A stretch of 64,000 nucleotides of DNA from Corynebacterium lujinxingii (GTDB lineage: Bacteria; Actinomycetota; Actinomycetes; Mycobacteriales; Mycobacteriaceae). The notes under the pieces are model-generated. The model saw only the letters and a list, made by a program, of their open reading frames with translations, did not search any database and was not told the origin of the DNA. The position numbers and the translations under genes are program-made. This document shows, piece by piece, positions 33,991 to 43,697 of this stretch (position 1 is the stretch's first letter; each line of letters starts with the position of its first letter). The DNA lies in the NCBI RefSeq assembly GCF_014490555.1, contig NZ_CP061032.1, forward strand, positions 1,488,001 through 1,552,000, written 5' to 3'.

Positions 33991-36195
33991 ATGTCAGGTC
34001 AGGGGGCGCAACAAAAGAAGGGCTCCAGCGCATACCGGGTGGACCTGGACGGGCTCCGCGGATACGCCATCGCACTCGTCGTCCTCTTCCACGTCTTCGT
34101 CGGACGCGTCTCCGGCGGCGTGGACGTGTTCCTCCTGCTCTCCGGTTACTTCTTCCTCGGCGGTCAATTGCGCTACGCCCTGCGGCCGAACCCGAACCTG
34201 AATCCGTGGTGGCCGCTGTGGCGCACGATGCGCAGGCTCGTGCCGGCGCTCGCGCTCGTCGTCGTCAGCGTGGTGTTGCTGGTCCTCGCGCTGACCCCGG
34301 AGCTGATGAGCGACGAGCTCGCCCGCCAAGTGACTGCGTCGATGCTGTACTACCAAAACTGGGAGCTGATCGCGCAGAACGCCGACTACGCGGCAGCTAG
34401 CCAGGACACGTCCCCACTGCAGCACCTGTGGTCGATGTCCGTGCAGGGCCAGTTCTACATCTTCGGCATCCTCATGGGCACGCTCATCGCCTTCGTGGTC
34501 TCGAAGCTCAAGGCGGACCCGAAGATCACCAGGCGCGTCGCCATCGGGGTGCTCGCCGTGATCACCATCACGTCGTTCGCATGGTCCGCCCGCTTCGGGT
34601 TCGTCGGCACGGGCGAGAACTACTACTCCACCTTCTCCCGCGCATGGGAGCTCTCCCTCGGTGCCCTGCTCGCGTTCGTCCCTGCCGAACGCTTCCTGCC
34701 GCAGGCCACCGCCTGGTTCACCGCACTGCTCGGCGTGGCAATGATCACCATCACCGGCATCGTCATCCCCACTTCGCTGGCATTCCCTGGCCCGCTGACG
34801 CTGCTGCCGCTGACCGGTGCTGCCCTTGTGGTGCTCTCCGGCAACAACAACGCGGTCTCTACCGTGCTCTCGTCTGCACCGATGACGTGGCTGGGCAAGA
34901 TCGCCTACTCGCTGTACCTGTGGCACTGGCCGCTACTGATCATCGTCACCTCGCTGGGCGGCTACGACACCCCGCCGGCCTGGCTCGGCGCGCTGGTCAT
35001 CCTCGTCTCGCTCGCGCTCGCGCACATCACCCACATGCTCGTTGAAGACCCGCTTCGCCAGCACCGCCGCCGCCCGCTTGCGACGGATACGCCGGTGGCG
35101 GACGCGCGGTCGTCGCTACGCACCTGGCCCGGCATGTTCCGCGCAATCGGCGGTATGGTCACCGTGGCGTTGTTTGGCGTGTCGCTGGCGGTCCAGCCGT
35201 TCTGGAACAACCGTGTCGATTCCGCCGACAAACCGCTCGACCCGACAACCTACCCGGGCGCGATGGCACTGGCGGGCGCCGACGTCCCGCAGGTCGAGCC
35301 CAAGCCGGATCCGAACCTGATCGCCGGCATGTTCCCCGTCATCGGTGAAACCGGCTGCATGGTGTTCAAACCGCACGAGGCCGACTACATGCCGCCGGAA
35401 GACTGCGTCTACGGCGACCTCGAGGCGGAGACCACCATCGTCATGGTCGGCGGATCCCACATCGAACCGTTTGTCATCCCACTCGAAATCCTGGGGCGCG
35501 AGCACCACTTCAAGGTCGTCTCCTTCGTGCGCCAGGAGTGCCCACTCGTCGTCGGCGGCCCAGAAAACCCGTCGAACCAGGACATTGTCTCCGACACGTG
35601 CGCCGAGTGGGGCGAGCACGCCCTGGCCAGGATTGTGGACCTGGATCCCGACATGATCGTGTCCACCTCCACTAGACCCGCGGGCCGCGCCGGCGACGGC
35701 GTCGCCTCGGCCGACTACGTGCCCGCCGCCTACACCGACTTGTGGAACCACCTCGCGGAGCTCGACATCCCGTTCGTCGGCTTGCGTGACAACCCGTGGA
35801 TGTTCACCATCGACGGCAACCCGATGGACCCGAACCTGTGCATCGTCGCCGGCTACTCCGAGGCGGAATGCTCCATGGACGCGTCCATGGCCTACGCGCC
35901 GGAGGATCCCGCATCCTTCTTCCTCGACGGAACAAACCGCCAATGGGAAATCGACACCGCCGACTGGTACTGCATCGACGGTACGTGCCCGCCACAGATC
36001 GGAAACGTCTACATCTACCGCGACCAGAACCACATCTCGAACGCGTACGCCGCGACGCTCACCCCCCTACTGTGGGAGCACCTCGAGCCCATCTTCACCG
36101 AGCTCGGGCTTATCGACGACACCCCCGCCGCCGAGTCGCCCGAAGCCCCCGGTGAAGCCCCCGCTATCGAGGACTCCGCCCCCGCGGACGCTTAG
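33991..36195 (+). CDS. membrane acyltransferase 3 (OafA-like) with C-terminal SGNH domain
   Basis: Probable O-acyltransferase of cell-envelope polysaccharide or lipid. Residues 1 to about 360 are an AT3 domain with about ten hydrophobic helices, starting VDLDGLRGYAIALVVLFHVF and including the SGYFFLGG motif. After an eleventh helix (GMVTVALFGVSLAV) comes an extracytoplasmic SGNH-like hydrolase domain with MVGGSHIEPF (nucleophile Ser) and DQNHIS (catalytic Asp/His). It ends in a Pro/Glu/Ala-rich tail. The ATG at 33991 follows GCGAGG; the upstream in-frame TTG is less likely. The acyl group and acceptor are unknown. Convergent with ffh, overlapping by 4 bp. Confidence 0.9.
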   Translation: MSGQGAQQKKGSSAYRVDLDGLRGYAIALVVLFHVFVGRVSGGVDVFLLLSGYFFLGGQLRYALRPNPNLNPWWPLWRTMRRLVPALALVVVSVVLLVLALTPELMSDELARQVTASMLYYQNWELIAQNADYAAASQDTSPLQHLWSMSVQGQFYIFGILMGTLIAFVVSKLKADPKITRRVAIGVLAVITITSFAWSARFGFVGTGENYYSTFSRAWELSLGALLAFVPAERFLPQATAWFTALLGVAMITITGIVIPTSLAFPGPLTLLPLTGAALVVLSGNNNAVSTVLSSAPMTWLGKIAYSLYLWHWPLLIIVTSLGGYDTPPAWLGALVILVSLALAHITHMLVEDPLRQHRRRPLATDTPVADARSSLRTWPGMFRAIGGMVTVALFGVSLAVQPFWNNRVDSADKPLDPTTYPGAMALAGADVPQVEPKPDPNLIAGMFPVIGETGCMVFKPHEADYMPPEDCVYGDLEAETTIVMVGGSHIEPFVIPLEILGREHHFKVVSFVRQECPLVVGGPENPSNQDIVSDTCAEWGEHALARIVDLDPDMIVSTSTRPAGRAGDGVASADYVPAAYTDLWNHLAELDIPFVGLRDNPWMFTIDGNPMDPNLCIVAGYSEAECSMDASMAYAPEDPASFFLDGTNRQWEIDTADWYCIDGTCPPQIGNVYIYRDQNHISNAYAATLTPLLWEHLEPIFTELGLIDDTPAAESPEAPGEAPAIEDSAPADA

Positions 36196-37808
36196 AAGAA
36201 CTTCCCCTTCTGCATCCTCTTCATCGCCTCGTTGAAGTCGAGGTTGTTCAAATCCATTCCCTGCATGCCGGCCGGCAGCTGCTCCTGAAGCTTCTGCAGC
36301 TCCTTCGGGTCCGGCATGCCGCCGCCCATGCCCGGCATACCCGGCATCTTCGGCATGCCCGGCATACCGCCGCCACCGCGCTTGGCTGGCTTGCGCTTGC
36401 CGTTCTTGCCCTTGCGGCCTTTCGGCTTTTTCTTCGTGGCGCTGCGGCCCATGCCCGGCATCCCCGGCATACCGAACTGGCTGGCCATCTGGCCCATCAT
36501 CTTCTTCGCCTCGAAGAAGCGTTCCACCAGCTGGTTGACATCGGAAACCTTCACACCCGAACCGTTGGCAATGCGCTTGCGGCGTGACGCATTCAGGATC
36601 TTCGGATCCTGGCGCTCCGCCGGCGTCATACCGCGAATGATGGCCTGGATGCGGTCGAGCTGCTTCTCGTCGACCATGTCCGCCATCTGGTTCATCTGCT
36701 TGCCGCCCGGCATCATCTTGAGCAGATTGCCAATCGGACCCATGCGACGGATCATGAGCAACTGGTCGAGGAAGTCCTCCAGCGTCAGCTCACCGGAAGC
36801 GAGCTTGTTCGCGGCCGCCTCGGCGTCCTGCTCGTTGTAGGTCTGCTCGGCCTGCTCGATAAGCGAGAGCAGATCGCCCATGCCGAGGATGCGGCTGGCC
36901 ATGCGGTCCGGGTGGAAGACATCAAAATCGTCGAGCTTCTCGCCGGTGGAGGCAAACAGGATCGGCTTGCCGGTAACCTCACGAATCGACAGCGCGGCGC
37001 CGCCACGGGCGTCGCCGTCGAGCTTGGTCAGGGCGACGCCGGTGAAGTCGACGCCCTCGGCGAAGGCCTCCGCGGTCTTCACCGCGTCCTGGCCGATCAT
37101 TGCATCGATAACGAAGAGGACCTCGTCCGGGTTAACCGCGTCGCGGATGTTGCGCGCCTGGGTCATCAGCGTCTCGTCGATACCGAGGCGGCCCGCCGTA
37201 TCGATGATGACCACGTCGTTCTTATTCTGCTTGGCGTAGTCGATGCCCTGCTGCGCCACGGCGACCGGGTCACCGTGCGAGCTGCCCATCTCGTGCTCGT
37301 AGGAGTCGATGGACGTGCCCGGATCCGGCGCGAAAGTGGGCACGCCTGCGCGCTCGCCGACAATCTGGAGCTGCTGCACCGCGCCCGGGCGCTGCAAGTC
37401 ACATGCGACCAGCATCGGGGTGTGCCCCTGCTTCGCCAAGTGGTTCGCCAACTTGCCGGCCAGGGTCGTCTTACCCGCACCCTGGAGACCGGCGAGCATG
37501 ATCACGGTCGGCGGGTTCTTCGCCAGGTTCAGCCGGCGGGTCTCGCCACCGAGGATGCCGGTGAGTTCCTCGTCGACAATCTTGATCACCTGCTGCGCCG
37601 GATTCAGCGCCGCGGAGACATCGGCGCCGAGCGCGCGCTCCTTCACTCGCTTGATAAACGCACGCACAACCGGCAGCGACACGTCCGCCTCAAGCAACGC
37701 GATACGGATCTCGCGCGCGGTGGCGTTGATGTCCTCCTCGGTGAGCTTGCCCTTGCCCCGCAGTCCACCCAGGGCTGATTGGAGGCGATCGGACAGTGAC
37801 TCGAACAC
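36192..37808 (-). CDS. ffh: signal recognition particle GTPase Ffh
   Basis: Protein part of SRP; targets membrane and secretory proteins cotranslationally. 538 residues: N domain, G domain with GLQGAGKTTLAGKLA, DTAGRLGIDE and TKLDGDARGGA, and a methionine-rich M domain (about 330-538) whose end holds Gly/Met/Pro-rich repeats (GMPGMPKMPGMPGMGGGM). The GTG at 37808 is chosen because GGAG lies 10 nt upstream; a GTG at 37817 would be too close. The last 4 bp overlap the convergent acyltransferase gene and there is no terminator between them. Confidence 0.97.
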   Translation of the reverse strand: MFESLSDRLQSALGGLRGKGKLTEEDINATAREIRIALLEADVSLPVVRAFIKRVKERALGADVSAALNPAQQVIKIVDEELTGILGGETRRLNLAKNPPTVIMLAGLQGAGKTTLAGKLANHLAKQGHTPMLVACDLQRPGAVQQLQIVGERAGVPTFAPDPGTSIDSYEHEMGSSHGDPVAVAQQGIDYAKQNKNDVVIIDTAGRLGIDETLMTQARNIRDAVNPDEVLFVIDAMIGQDAVKTAEAFAEGVDFTGVALTKLDGDARGGAALSIREVTGKPILFASTGEKLDDFDVFHPDRMASRILGMGDLLSLIEQAEQTYNEQDAEAAANKLASGELTLEDFLDQLLMIRRMGPIGNLLKMMPGGKQMNQMADMVDEKQLDRIQAIIRGMTPAERQDPKILNASRRKRIANGSGVKVSDVNQLVERFFEAKKMMGQMASQFGMPGMPGMGRSATKKKPKGRKGKNGKRKPAKRGGGGMPGMPKMPGMPGMGGGMPDPKELQKLQEQLPAGMQGMDLNNLDFNEAMKRMQKGKFF

Positions 37809-37861
37809 GGTGTGCACGCTCCCTTTGCTGCTAGCGGAAAATAATCCCCACAAGACTAGCG

Positions 37862-37896
37862 CGCGCCCCGGGCGATGGGCACATCACCGGGGCGCG
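37862..37896 (-). terminator. terminator between ftsY and ffh
   Basis: CGCGCCCCGG (37862-37871) pairs perfectly with CCGGGGCGCG (37887-37896) around a 15-nt loop, 20 bp beyond the ftsY stop. A TCGTCGTCAAGC copy lies between stop and stem (37900-37911). Confidence 0.75.
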
Positions 37897-37916
37897 GAGT
37901 CGTCGTCAAGCAACCG

Positions 37917-39482
37917 CTAACCGAGCAGTGCGTCGACGAAACTCTCCACTTCGAACGGCGCGAGATCATCCGCGCCCTCGCCGAGGCCGACTAGCTTAAC
38001 CGGCACGCCGAGCTCCTCCTGGACCTGGAAGACAATGCCGCCCTTCGCGGTGCCGTCCAGTTTGGTCAGCACGACGCCGGTGATGTCGACGACCTCGCGG
38101 AACACACGTGCCTGGGCGATACCGTTCTGGCCGACGGTGGCGTCGAGGACGAGCAGCACCTCGTCAACATTGCTCTTCTTCTCCACCACACGCTTGACCT
38201 TGCCCAACTGGTCCATCAGCCCGGTGGACGTGTGCAGGCGGCCCGCCGTATCGACGAGCACCACATCCGCCCCCTCATCCACACCGGTCGCGACCGCGTC
38301 GAACGCAACGGATGCAGGGTCCGCCCCCTCTTTACCGCGCACGGTGGAGGCGCCAACGCGGCGACCCCAGGTCTCCAACTGGTCCGCAGCCGCGGCACGG
38401 AACGTATCAGCAGCGCCAAGCACCACCGAGTGGCCCATGGACACCAGCACGCGGGCGAGCTTGCCGGTAGTGGTCGTCTTACCGGTGCCGTTGACACCGA
38501 CGACCAGAATCACGGCCGGCTTACCGTCGTTCGGCATCGCCTTGATCGAGCGATCCAGTTCAGGGCGGGCTGCCTCAATCAGCGTCTCACGCAGCATCGC
38601 GCGAGCCTGATCCTCGGTTTCCACACCACGCTCGGCGATTTTCTCGCGGAGGTTGTCGGTGACCTTCATCGTCAGCTCGGCGCCGAGGTCCGCCATGATC
38701 AGCGTGTCCTCGATCTCCTCCCAGGCGTCCTCATCCAGGTCACCGGCGGTCAGGATGCCGAGCAGGCCCTGCCCGATCGCGTTCTGGGAGCGGGACAGAC
38801 GGCCACGCAGCTTGCCCATGCGGCCGGCAGCTGGGGCGATGTCGTCCAGCGGCTCGTCAGCGGGCGCCTCCACGACAACCGCGTCGTCGGACACCTCAGC
38901 ACCGTCCTGCAGTGCCTCATCTGCGCGCTCCTGCGCGGCGGCAGCTGCTGCGGCGGCTTCCTCCGTCTCAGCCTTGTCGGCCGCATCAGGCTTTTCGACG
39001 ACTGGCTCTACCGGTTCGCTCTCCACAGGCTTGGGCTCGGCTGCGGGCTCGGGCTCGACCGGCTCTGCCTTGGGCTCGACCGTGGGCTCCGGGGTCGGTT
39101 CCGGAGTCGGCGACGTGGTGCCGTCGTCAAGCACGGGCTCGTCGTCACGCGCAATGGCCCGCTCAACGACCGTCTCCGGCTGCTCATCCTCAGCCGGCGG
39201 GATGGGCGCTGCGGCCGCCTTCGGTTCGGCTTTCGGTTTAGGCTGCTCGCGACGGATCGGTTCCGGCTGCTTCTCCTGCGCATCCGCCGGAGCGAAGTTG
39301 AAGCCACCTTTGGCCTGGTAATTGCCGGATTTCTCCTGCTGCGTGAGCTCCTTGGGCTCCTCCGGCTTTTCAAACGAGATGGTCTTCGCGTCTTTGCGCT
39401 TCTTACCGGCGACGATGATGCCGGCGATGATCAGCGCGATGACGATGACCGCAATGACAATCCATAGGACAGTGGTGTTCAT
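37917..39482 (-). CDS. ftsY: signal recognition particle receptor FtsY
   Basis: SRP receptor GTPase. 521 residues: an N-terminal hydrophobic helix (VLWIVIAVIVIALIIAGIIV, 5-24) for membrane anchoring, a long Pro/Glu/Lys-rich acidic A region (about 35-215), then the NG domain with VNGTGKTTTTGKLA, DTAGRLHTSTGLMDQL and TKLDGTAKGGI. The A region is low-complexity with repeated EPKPE-type units. A weak CACACT lies 7 nt before the ATG. ftsY and ffh are adjacent but separated by a terminator. Confidence 0.97.
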   Translation of the reverse strand: MNTTVLWIVIAVIVIALIIAGIIVAGKKRKDAKTISFEKPEEPKELTQQEKSGNYQAKGGFNFAPADAQEKQPEPIRREQPKPKAEPKAAAAPIPPAEDEQPETVVERAIARDDEPVLDDGTTSPTPEPTPEPTVEPKAEPVEPEPAAEPKPVESEPVEPVVEKPDAADKAETEEAAAAAAAAQERADEALQDGAEVSDDAVVVEAPADEPLDDIAPAAGRMGKLRGRLSRSQNAIGQGLLGILTAGDLDEDAWEEIEDTLIMADLGAELTMKVTDNLREKIAERGVETEDQARAMLRETLIEAARPELDRSIKAMPNDGKPAVILVVGVNGTGKTTTTGKLARVLVSMGHSVVLGAADTFRAAAADQLETWGRRVGASTVRGKEGADPASVAFDAVATGVDEGADVVLVDTAGRLHTSTGLMDQLGKVKRVVEKKSNVDEVLLVLDATVGQNGIAQARVFREVVDITGVVLTKLDGTAKGGIVFQVQEELGVPVKLVGLGEGADDLAPFEVESFVDALLG

Positions 39483-39522
39483 GCGTTCCAGTGTGCCAGC
39501 ACTACCGACATCACGCGGGGAC

Positions 39523-39538
39523 GGGCTCCAGGAAGCCC
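39523..39538 (-). terminator. small hairpin after the lipoprotein gene
   Basis: GGGCT-CCAGGA-AGCCC directly abuts the lipoprotein stop codon. Short stem and no T tract, so a weak candidate. Confidence 0.35.
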
Positions 39539-39880
39539 TTAGTGGCTCTTTTGGTAAAGCTCCCCATCCCCGAGTCCGATCTGCAAATCTCCCCCGTCAG
39601 TTTCAATGACCGGCAGTCTTGTTTCTGCGCCATCCTTAGTGAAAACGAGGTTATCGCCGTCGACGGTGCACACCTCGTTGTCTTCAACATCCCCGGGCTC
39701 GGCAACGTGGTGGAACGTGCAGTCGCTACCGTCGATGGTTAGTGTGCTGGTCAATTTCTCCTCACCAGCTGATTCAACCTTGGTGTAGGTGCCGCTCAAA
39801 TCCGCCGAGGTGGAGCATCCGCCAGTGAAGAGAGCCAGCGCAAGAACACTCGCAGCAGCGAAGCCACGCGATATAGACAT
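39539..39880 (-). CDS. small putative lipoprotein
   Basis: Not recognised beyond its topology. 113 residues with a lipoprotein signal peptide (SISRGFAAASVLALALFTGG then Cys, lipobox TGGC at about residue 22). The mature part is about 90 residues, acidic, beta-rich in appearance (LSGTYTKVESAGEEKLTSTL, then TIDGSDCTFHH), with two further cysteines (SDCTF and NEVCT) that could form a disulfide. The ATG at 39880 is 6 nt after AAGG; an ATG six bases upstream is too close. Lies between ftsY and smc on the same strand. Should be outer-leaflet membrane anchored. Confidence 0.8.
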   Translation of the reverse strand: MSISRGFAAASVLALALFTGGCSTSADLSGTYTKVESAGEEKLTSTLTIDGSDCTFHHVAEPGDVEDNEVCTVDGDNLVFTKDGAETRLPVIETDGGDLQIGLGDGELYQKSH

Positions 39881-39910
39881 ATCCATCCTTTCTCCTACTT
39901 TCGAATGATG

Positions 39911-42900
39911 TTACACCGCGGGTGCCACACCAGCAGGCTGCATGCGCTGCGACAGCACCCGAGTCACACCGTCACCGCGCATAGTCACGCCATAAAGCAC
40001 ATTCGCCACGTCCATCGTCGGCTTCTGGTGCGTGATCACGATCAGCTGCGAATCTTGACGCAGCTCCTCGAGTAGCGCGATCAGCCTGCGCAGGTTGACG
40101 TCGTCAAGCGCCGCTTCGACCTCGTCGAGCACGTAGAACGGACTCGGCCGTGCGCGGAAAATCGCGACGAGGAACGCCAGCGCAGTCAGCGACTTCTCAC
40201 CGCCCGACAGAAGCGACAACCGCTTCACCCGCTTCCCCGGCGGACGCGCCTCGATCTCAATGCCAGTGGCCAACATGTCGTCGGGCTCCGTGAGCACCAG
40301 CCGCGCCTCGCCGCCCGGGAACAACGTGTGGAACACCCGCGGAAACTCTGCTTCCACGTCCGCCCATGCGTCGGTGAACAGTTGCAGGATCTGCGCGTCG
40401 ACGTCCTCGATCACGCCTGTGAGGTCTTTGCGCGCCTGGATCACGTCGTCGAGCTGCGTGGACAAGAACGAGTACCGCTCCTCCAGCGCCTTAAATTCCT
40501 CAAGCGCCAACGGGTTGACCTTGCCCAGAGCGCGCAGATCCTTCTCCGCCCGCTTGAGTCGCTTCTCCTCCGCCTCACGGTCGAAGTCGTCGCCCGGGGT
40601 GTAGCCCTCAAGCAAGTCCGCTACGGCGATGCCGAGTGAAGCCGTGATGTTGGCCTCGGCTTCGTCGATACGCACCTGCGCCTGCGAACGCGCAATGTCA
40701 GAAGCATGTGCGTTGTCCGTCAGGCGGGACAACCGCTGGCGCGTGGCGTTGACCTGCTGACGCGCCTGCTGCAGCTGGGATTGCAGGCTTGCCGACTGCG
40801 CATTCAATTCGTCGCGCTCCGCTGTCGCCCGCACCAACGCGTCCTCGATCCGGGCCGACAGGTCGCGCGCATGCTTCTCGACGACCCCAGCCAGCTCCGC
40901 CTCCGCCCTACGCCGCGCCATTGCGGCGTCATGCCGCGCCTTCGCCTGCCGCTCCTGCTCAGCCTGGCGACGGAGCGCATCCCCCTTGCCCGATTCCGCT
41001 TCGGCCTTCTGCTGTGCTGTACGGGCGGCGAGCACTGCCTCCATTTCCATGGATTTCACCTGGTTCAACGCATTTCTCGCGGCGTCGCGCTCTGCCGAGG
41101 ATGGTTCCTCCGGCGATGCCGAAACATCTGTGTCCACGCGGGTGAGACGGTCGCGGGTTTCCTCTAAATCAGCACGACGTTGGGCGAGGCGCGCATCCGC
41201 CTCGTTCGCCCGCTGTGCGGCGCGTTCGTGTTCTGACTTGTTCGCCTCCGCCTGCTTCACCAGCCGCGCGCGATCGCGGCGCCACGACTCGAGTTCGGTG
41301 TCGTGCTCACGCAGGGACGCGCGTGCTGACGCCGCGTTCACCCGTGCCTCCTCCGCTGCCACCTTCGCGCCTTCGAACGTGCCGGCTAACTCGCTGAGGT
41401 GATGTTTCGCGATTTCCAGCTCCGCGCGGGCCGCCTCGATGCGGGCGGTGACCTCAACTGTGCTCGCCTGCCCTGATCCGGCGGCCACCCAGCCTTCGCC
41501 GACGAGCACCCCATCCCGGGTCACCGCACGCAGCCGCGGATCCTGCTCAACCAGCGAACGTGCGCTAGCGACGTCGGGTGCCACAACCGTATCCGCCAGC
41601 AGACGCGTCACCGGCCCGACCACCGCATCGCTTAGCGTCACATGATCGAGCAGCCAATCCACCTCAACGTCAGTGTCCAGCCGCCACGCGGAGCCGCCTC
41701 GCGTATCGACGACCACCGTCCGGCTCGCCTCCCCCAACTTCGCCACTGTCTCCAATGACACAGCGCCGGCCAGCGCCTCCGCATAGTCGCCTAGTGCCGC
41801 CGCCAGCGCGGTTTCAAGCCCAGCCTCCGCGGTGACCAGCCCTGCCAGCGGCGCAAATCCGTCAAGCACGTCGGCCGCGTCCGCCTTAGGGGCTTGCTCG
41901 GACAACGTAGTAATCCGCGACTCCAACGTCGCAACTTTGCGTTCGTGCTCGCGCTGCTCCGCGCGCAGCTGCTCGAGGCGCTTCTCCGCTGCATCGGATT
42001 CGGTGTGCGCGCGGGCGAACGCGGCGTCGAGAGGTGCCCGCTCCGCCTCGAAGCCTGCGATGCGCTCCTCCACCACGGCCACCTCGGCGTCAGCTTGGCG
42101 CGAGCGTTCACGGGTTTCCTGCAGCGTTTCGTCGAAGCGGCGAATTTCTTCCTCGGCGGCCTCGACAGCCTGCGCATGGGACTCCTCCTGCGCGAGCAAG
42201 CGCACAACCCCCTCGCGACGGTCGGCGATGGCACGCAGCTGCGCCATGTGCTCGCGCTCCGCTTCGTCGAAGGCGGCCTGACGTTCCGCGACCTCTTCAC
42301 GCACAGTTTCCAGTTGCTCCGCGGCTTCTTCGGCTGCTTCGACTGCTTCGGCGTAGCGCTCGTCGGCAAGCCGCGCACGCGCCTCGAGGTCCTCCGGGTC
42401 CTGGCCCGCGTAGGCAACGTCGGTGTTCTGGCTGCGTGACCGCTCCGACGCGATTCGCTCAGTTGCGCTTGCACGCTCCGCCAGGGTGGACAGCGCGAAC
42501 CACACTTGCTGCGCCTCCGCTGCCTTCGGCTGCACCTCCTGCTGGCGAGCCTCAATCGCTTCCTGCGCCTCGGTGTATTCCTCGAGTTGGGCGGTGACGG
42601 TCTCCACCTGCTCTTCGAGTAGCTCGGCGGCGCGGGCGGCGTCGGAAAGCTTGGCGCGCAGCCGGACCACCTGGTCGCCGGCGAGTTTGAGCTTCGCGTC
42701 GCGCAAATCGGCCTGGACCGCAGCGCCGCGCTTCGCCGCCTCAGCCTGGCGCGCCAGGGGCTTAAGTTGCTTACCCAGTTCGTCCGTCAGGTCAGTGAGG
42801 CGATCCAGGTTCGCCTGCATGCTCGTGAGTTTGCGCTGCGCCTTTTCTTTACGGCGGCGGTGCTTGAGCACGCCAGCCGCTTCCTCGATGAACGCACGAC

Positions 42901-43369
42901 GTTCTTCTGGCCGCGAGTCCAGGATCTCGGAGAGTTTCCCCTGCCCGACGATGATGTGCATTTCGCGGCCGATGCCGGAATCCGACAGCAGCTCTTGGAT
43001 GTCCATCAGGCGCGCCTTCGAGCCGTTGATCTCGTACTCGCTGGCACCGTCGCGGAACATCCGGCGTGTGATCGCCACCTCGGTGTAGTCGATCGGTAGA
43101 CGCTTGTCGGTGTTGTCAAACGTGAGCGTCACCTCGGCGCGCCCCAGCGGCTTGCGGCCACCCGCACCGGCGAAGATGACGTCCTCCATCTTCCCACCAC
43201 GCAGGTTCTTCGCGCCCTGCTCGCCCATCACCCAGGCCAGCGCGTCGACAACGTTTGACTTTCCGGAGCCGTTCGGCCCGACGACGGCACAGATGCCGGG
43301 CTCGAATTTCATCGTCGTCGCCGACGCGAAGGACTTGAATCCCTTGAGCGTCAGCGATTTGAGGTGCAT
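39911..43369 (-). CDS. smc: chromosome segregation protein SMC
   Basis: Condensin ATPase that organises and segregates chromosomes. 1152 residues: N-terminal Walker A GPNGSGKSNVVDAL (about 32-45), two long coiled-coil arms rich in Ala/Glu/Arg, a hinge (about 500-620, around APLAGLVTAEAGLETALAAA), and a C-terminal head with LLSGGEKSLTALAFL and Walker B YVLDEVEAALDD. TAACAT (minus strand, 43377-43382) ends 7 nt before the ATG, suggesting a leaderless mRNA. Confidence 0.97.
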   Translation of the reverse strand: MHLKSLTLKGFKSFASATTMKFEPGICAVVGPNGSGKSNVVDALAWVMGEQGAKNLRGGKMEDVIFAGAGGRKPLGRAEVTLTFDNTDKRLPIDYTEVAITRRMFRDGASEYEINGSKARLMDIQELLSDSGIGREMHIIVGQGKLSEILDSRPEERRAFIEEAAGVLKHRRRKEKAQRKLTSMQANLDRLTDLTDELGKQLKPLARQAEAAKRGAAVQADLRDAKLKLAGDQVVRLRAKLSDAARAAELLEEQVETVTAQLEEYTEAQEAIEARQQEVQPKAAEAQQVWFALSTLAERASATERIASERSRSQNTDVAYAGQDPEDLEARARLADERYAEAVEAAEEAAEQLETVREEVAERQAAFDEAEREHMAQLRAIADRREGVVRLLAQEESHAQAVEAAEEEIRRFDETLQETRERSRQADAEVAVVEERIAGFEAERAPLDAAFARAHTESDAAEKRLEQLRAEQREHERKVATLESRITTLSEQAPKADAADVLDGFAPLAGLVTAEAGLETALAAALGDYAEALAGAVSLETVAKLGEASRTVVVDTRGGSAWRLDTDVEVDWLLDHVTLSDAVVGPVTRLLADTVVAPDVASARSLVEQDPRLRAVTRDGVLVGEGWVAAGSGQASTVEVTARIEAARAELEIAKHHLSELAGTFEGAKVAAEEARVNAASARASLREHDTELESWRRDRARLVKQAEANKSEHERAAQRANEADARLAQRRADLEETRDRLTRVDTDVSASPEEPSSAERDAARNALNQVKSMEMEAVLAARTAQQKAEAESGKGDALRRQAEQERQAKARHDAAMARRRAEAELAGVVEKHARDLSARIEDALVRATAERDELNAQSASLQSQLQQARQQVNATRQRLSRLTDNAHASDIARSQAQVRIDEAEANITASLGIAVADLLEGYTPGDDFDREAEEKRLKRAEKDLRALGKVNPLALEEFKALEERYSFLSTQLDDVIQARKDLTGVIEDVDAQILQLFTDAWADVEAEFPRVFHTLFPGGEARLVLTEPDDMLATGIEIEARPPGKRVKRLSLLSGGEKSLTALAFLVAIFRARPSPFYVLDEVEAALDDVNLRRLIALLEELRQDSQLIVITHQKPTMDVANVLYGVTMRGDGVTRVLSQRMQPAGVAPAV

Positions 43370-43394
43370 TGACGCAATGTTACCCGGCGGTGAT

Positions 43395-43679
43395 TTACCG
43401 CTCTTCGAAACCTTGGGTCCCCTTTGCCGGGCCGTATTGTGCCTGCACGTGGTCGACGCTTCCCGGCCGCCTCTCAGAAGACGGACTTTCCCGCAAAAGC
43501 GTCTCTAGCTTCTCGACGACCCCTCGCTCCCCCTCTGCGACAACCTCGACCCGGCCGTCCGCAAGGTTTTTCGCGTATCCAGCAAGGCCCAACTCGAGGG
43601 CGCGGGAGCGGGTCCACCACCGGAACCCGACTCCCTGAACGTTGCCGTGGACGTGTGCAGTCATGCGTGCATCAGCCAT
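43395..43679 (-). CDS. acyP: acylphosphatase
   Basis: Hydrolyses carboxyl-phosphate bonds such as in acetyl phosphate. 94 residues with the active-site loop HGNVQGVGFRWWTR (catalytic Arg) and the Asn in GYAKNLADGRVEVVAEG. The start at 43679 is supported by TACGAT (minus strand, 43688-43693) ending 8 nt upstream; an internal ATG at 43664 is the alternative. Lies 25 bp upstream of smc on the same strand. Confidence 0.92.
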   Translation of the reverse strand: MADARMTAHVHGNVQGVGFRWWTRSRALELGLAGYAKNLADGRVEVVAEGERGVVEKLETLLRESPSSERRPGSVDHVQAQYGPAKGTQGFEER

Positions 43680-43697
43680 GCTGCCCAATCGTAGTGG

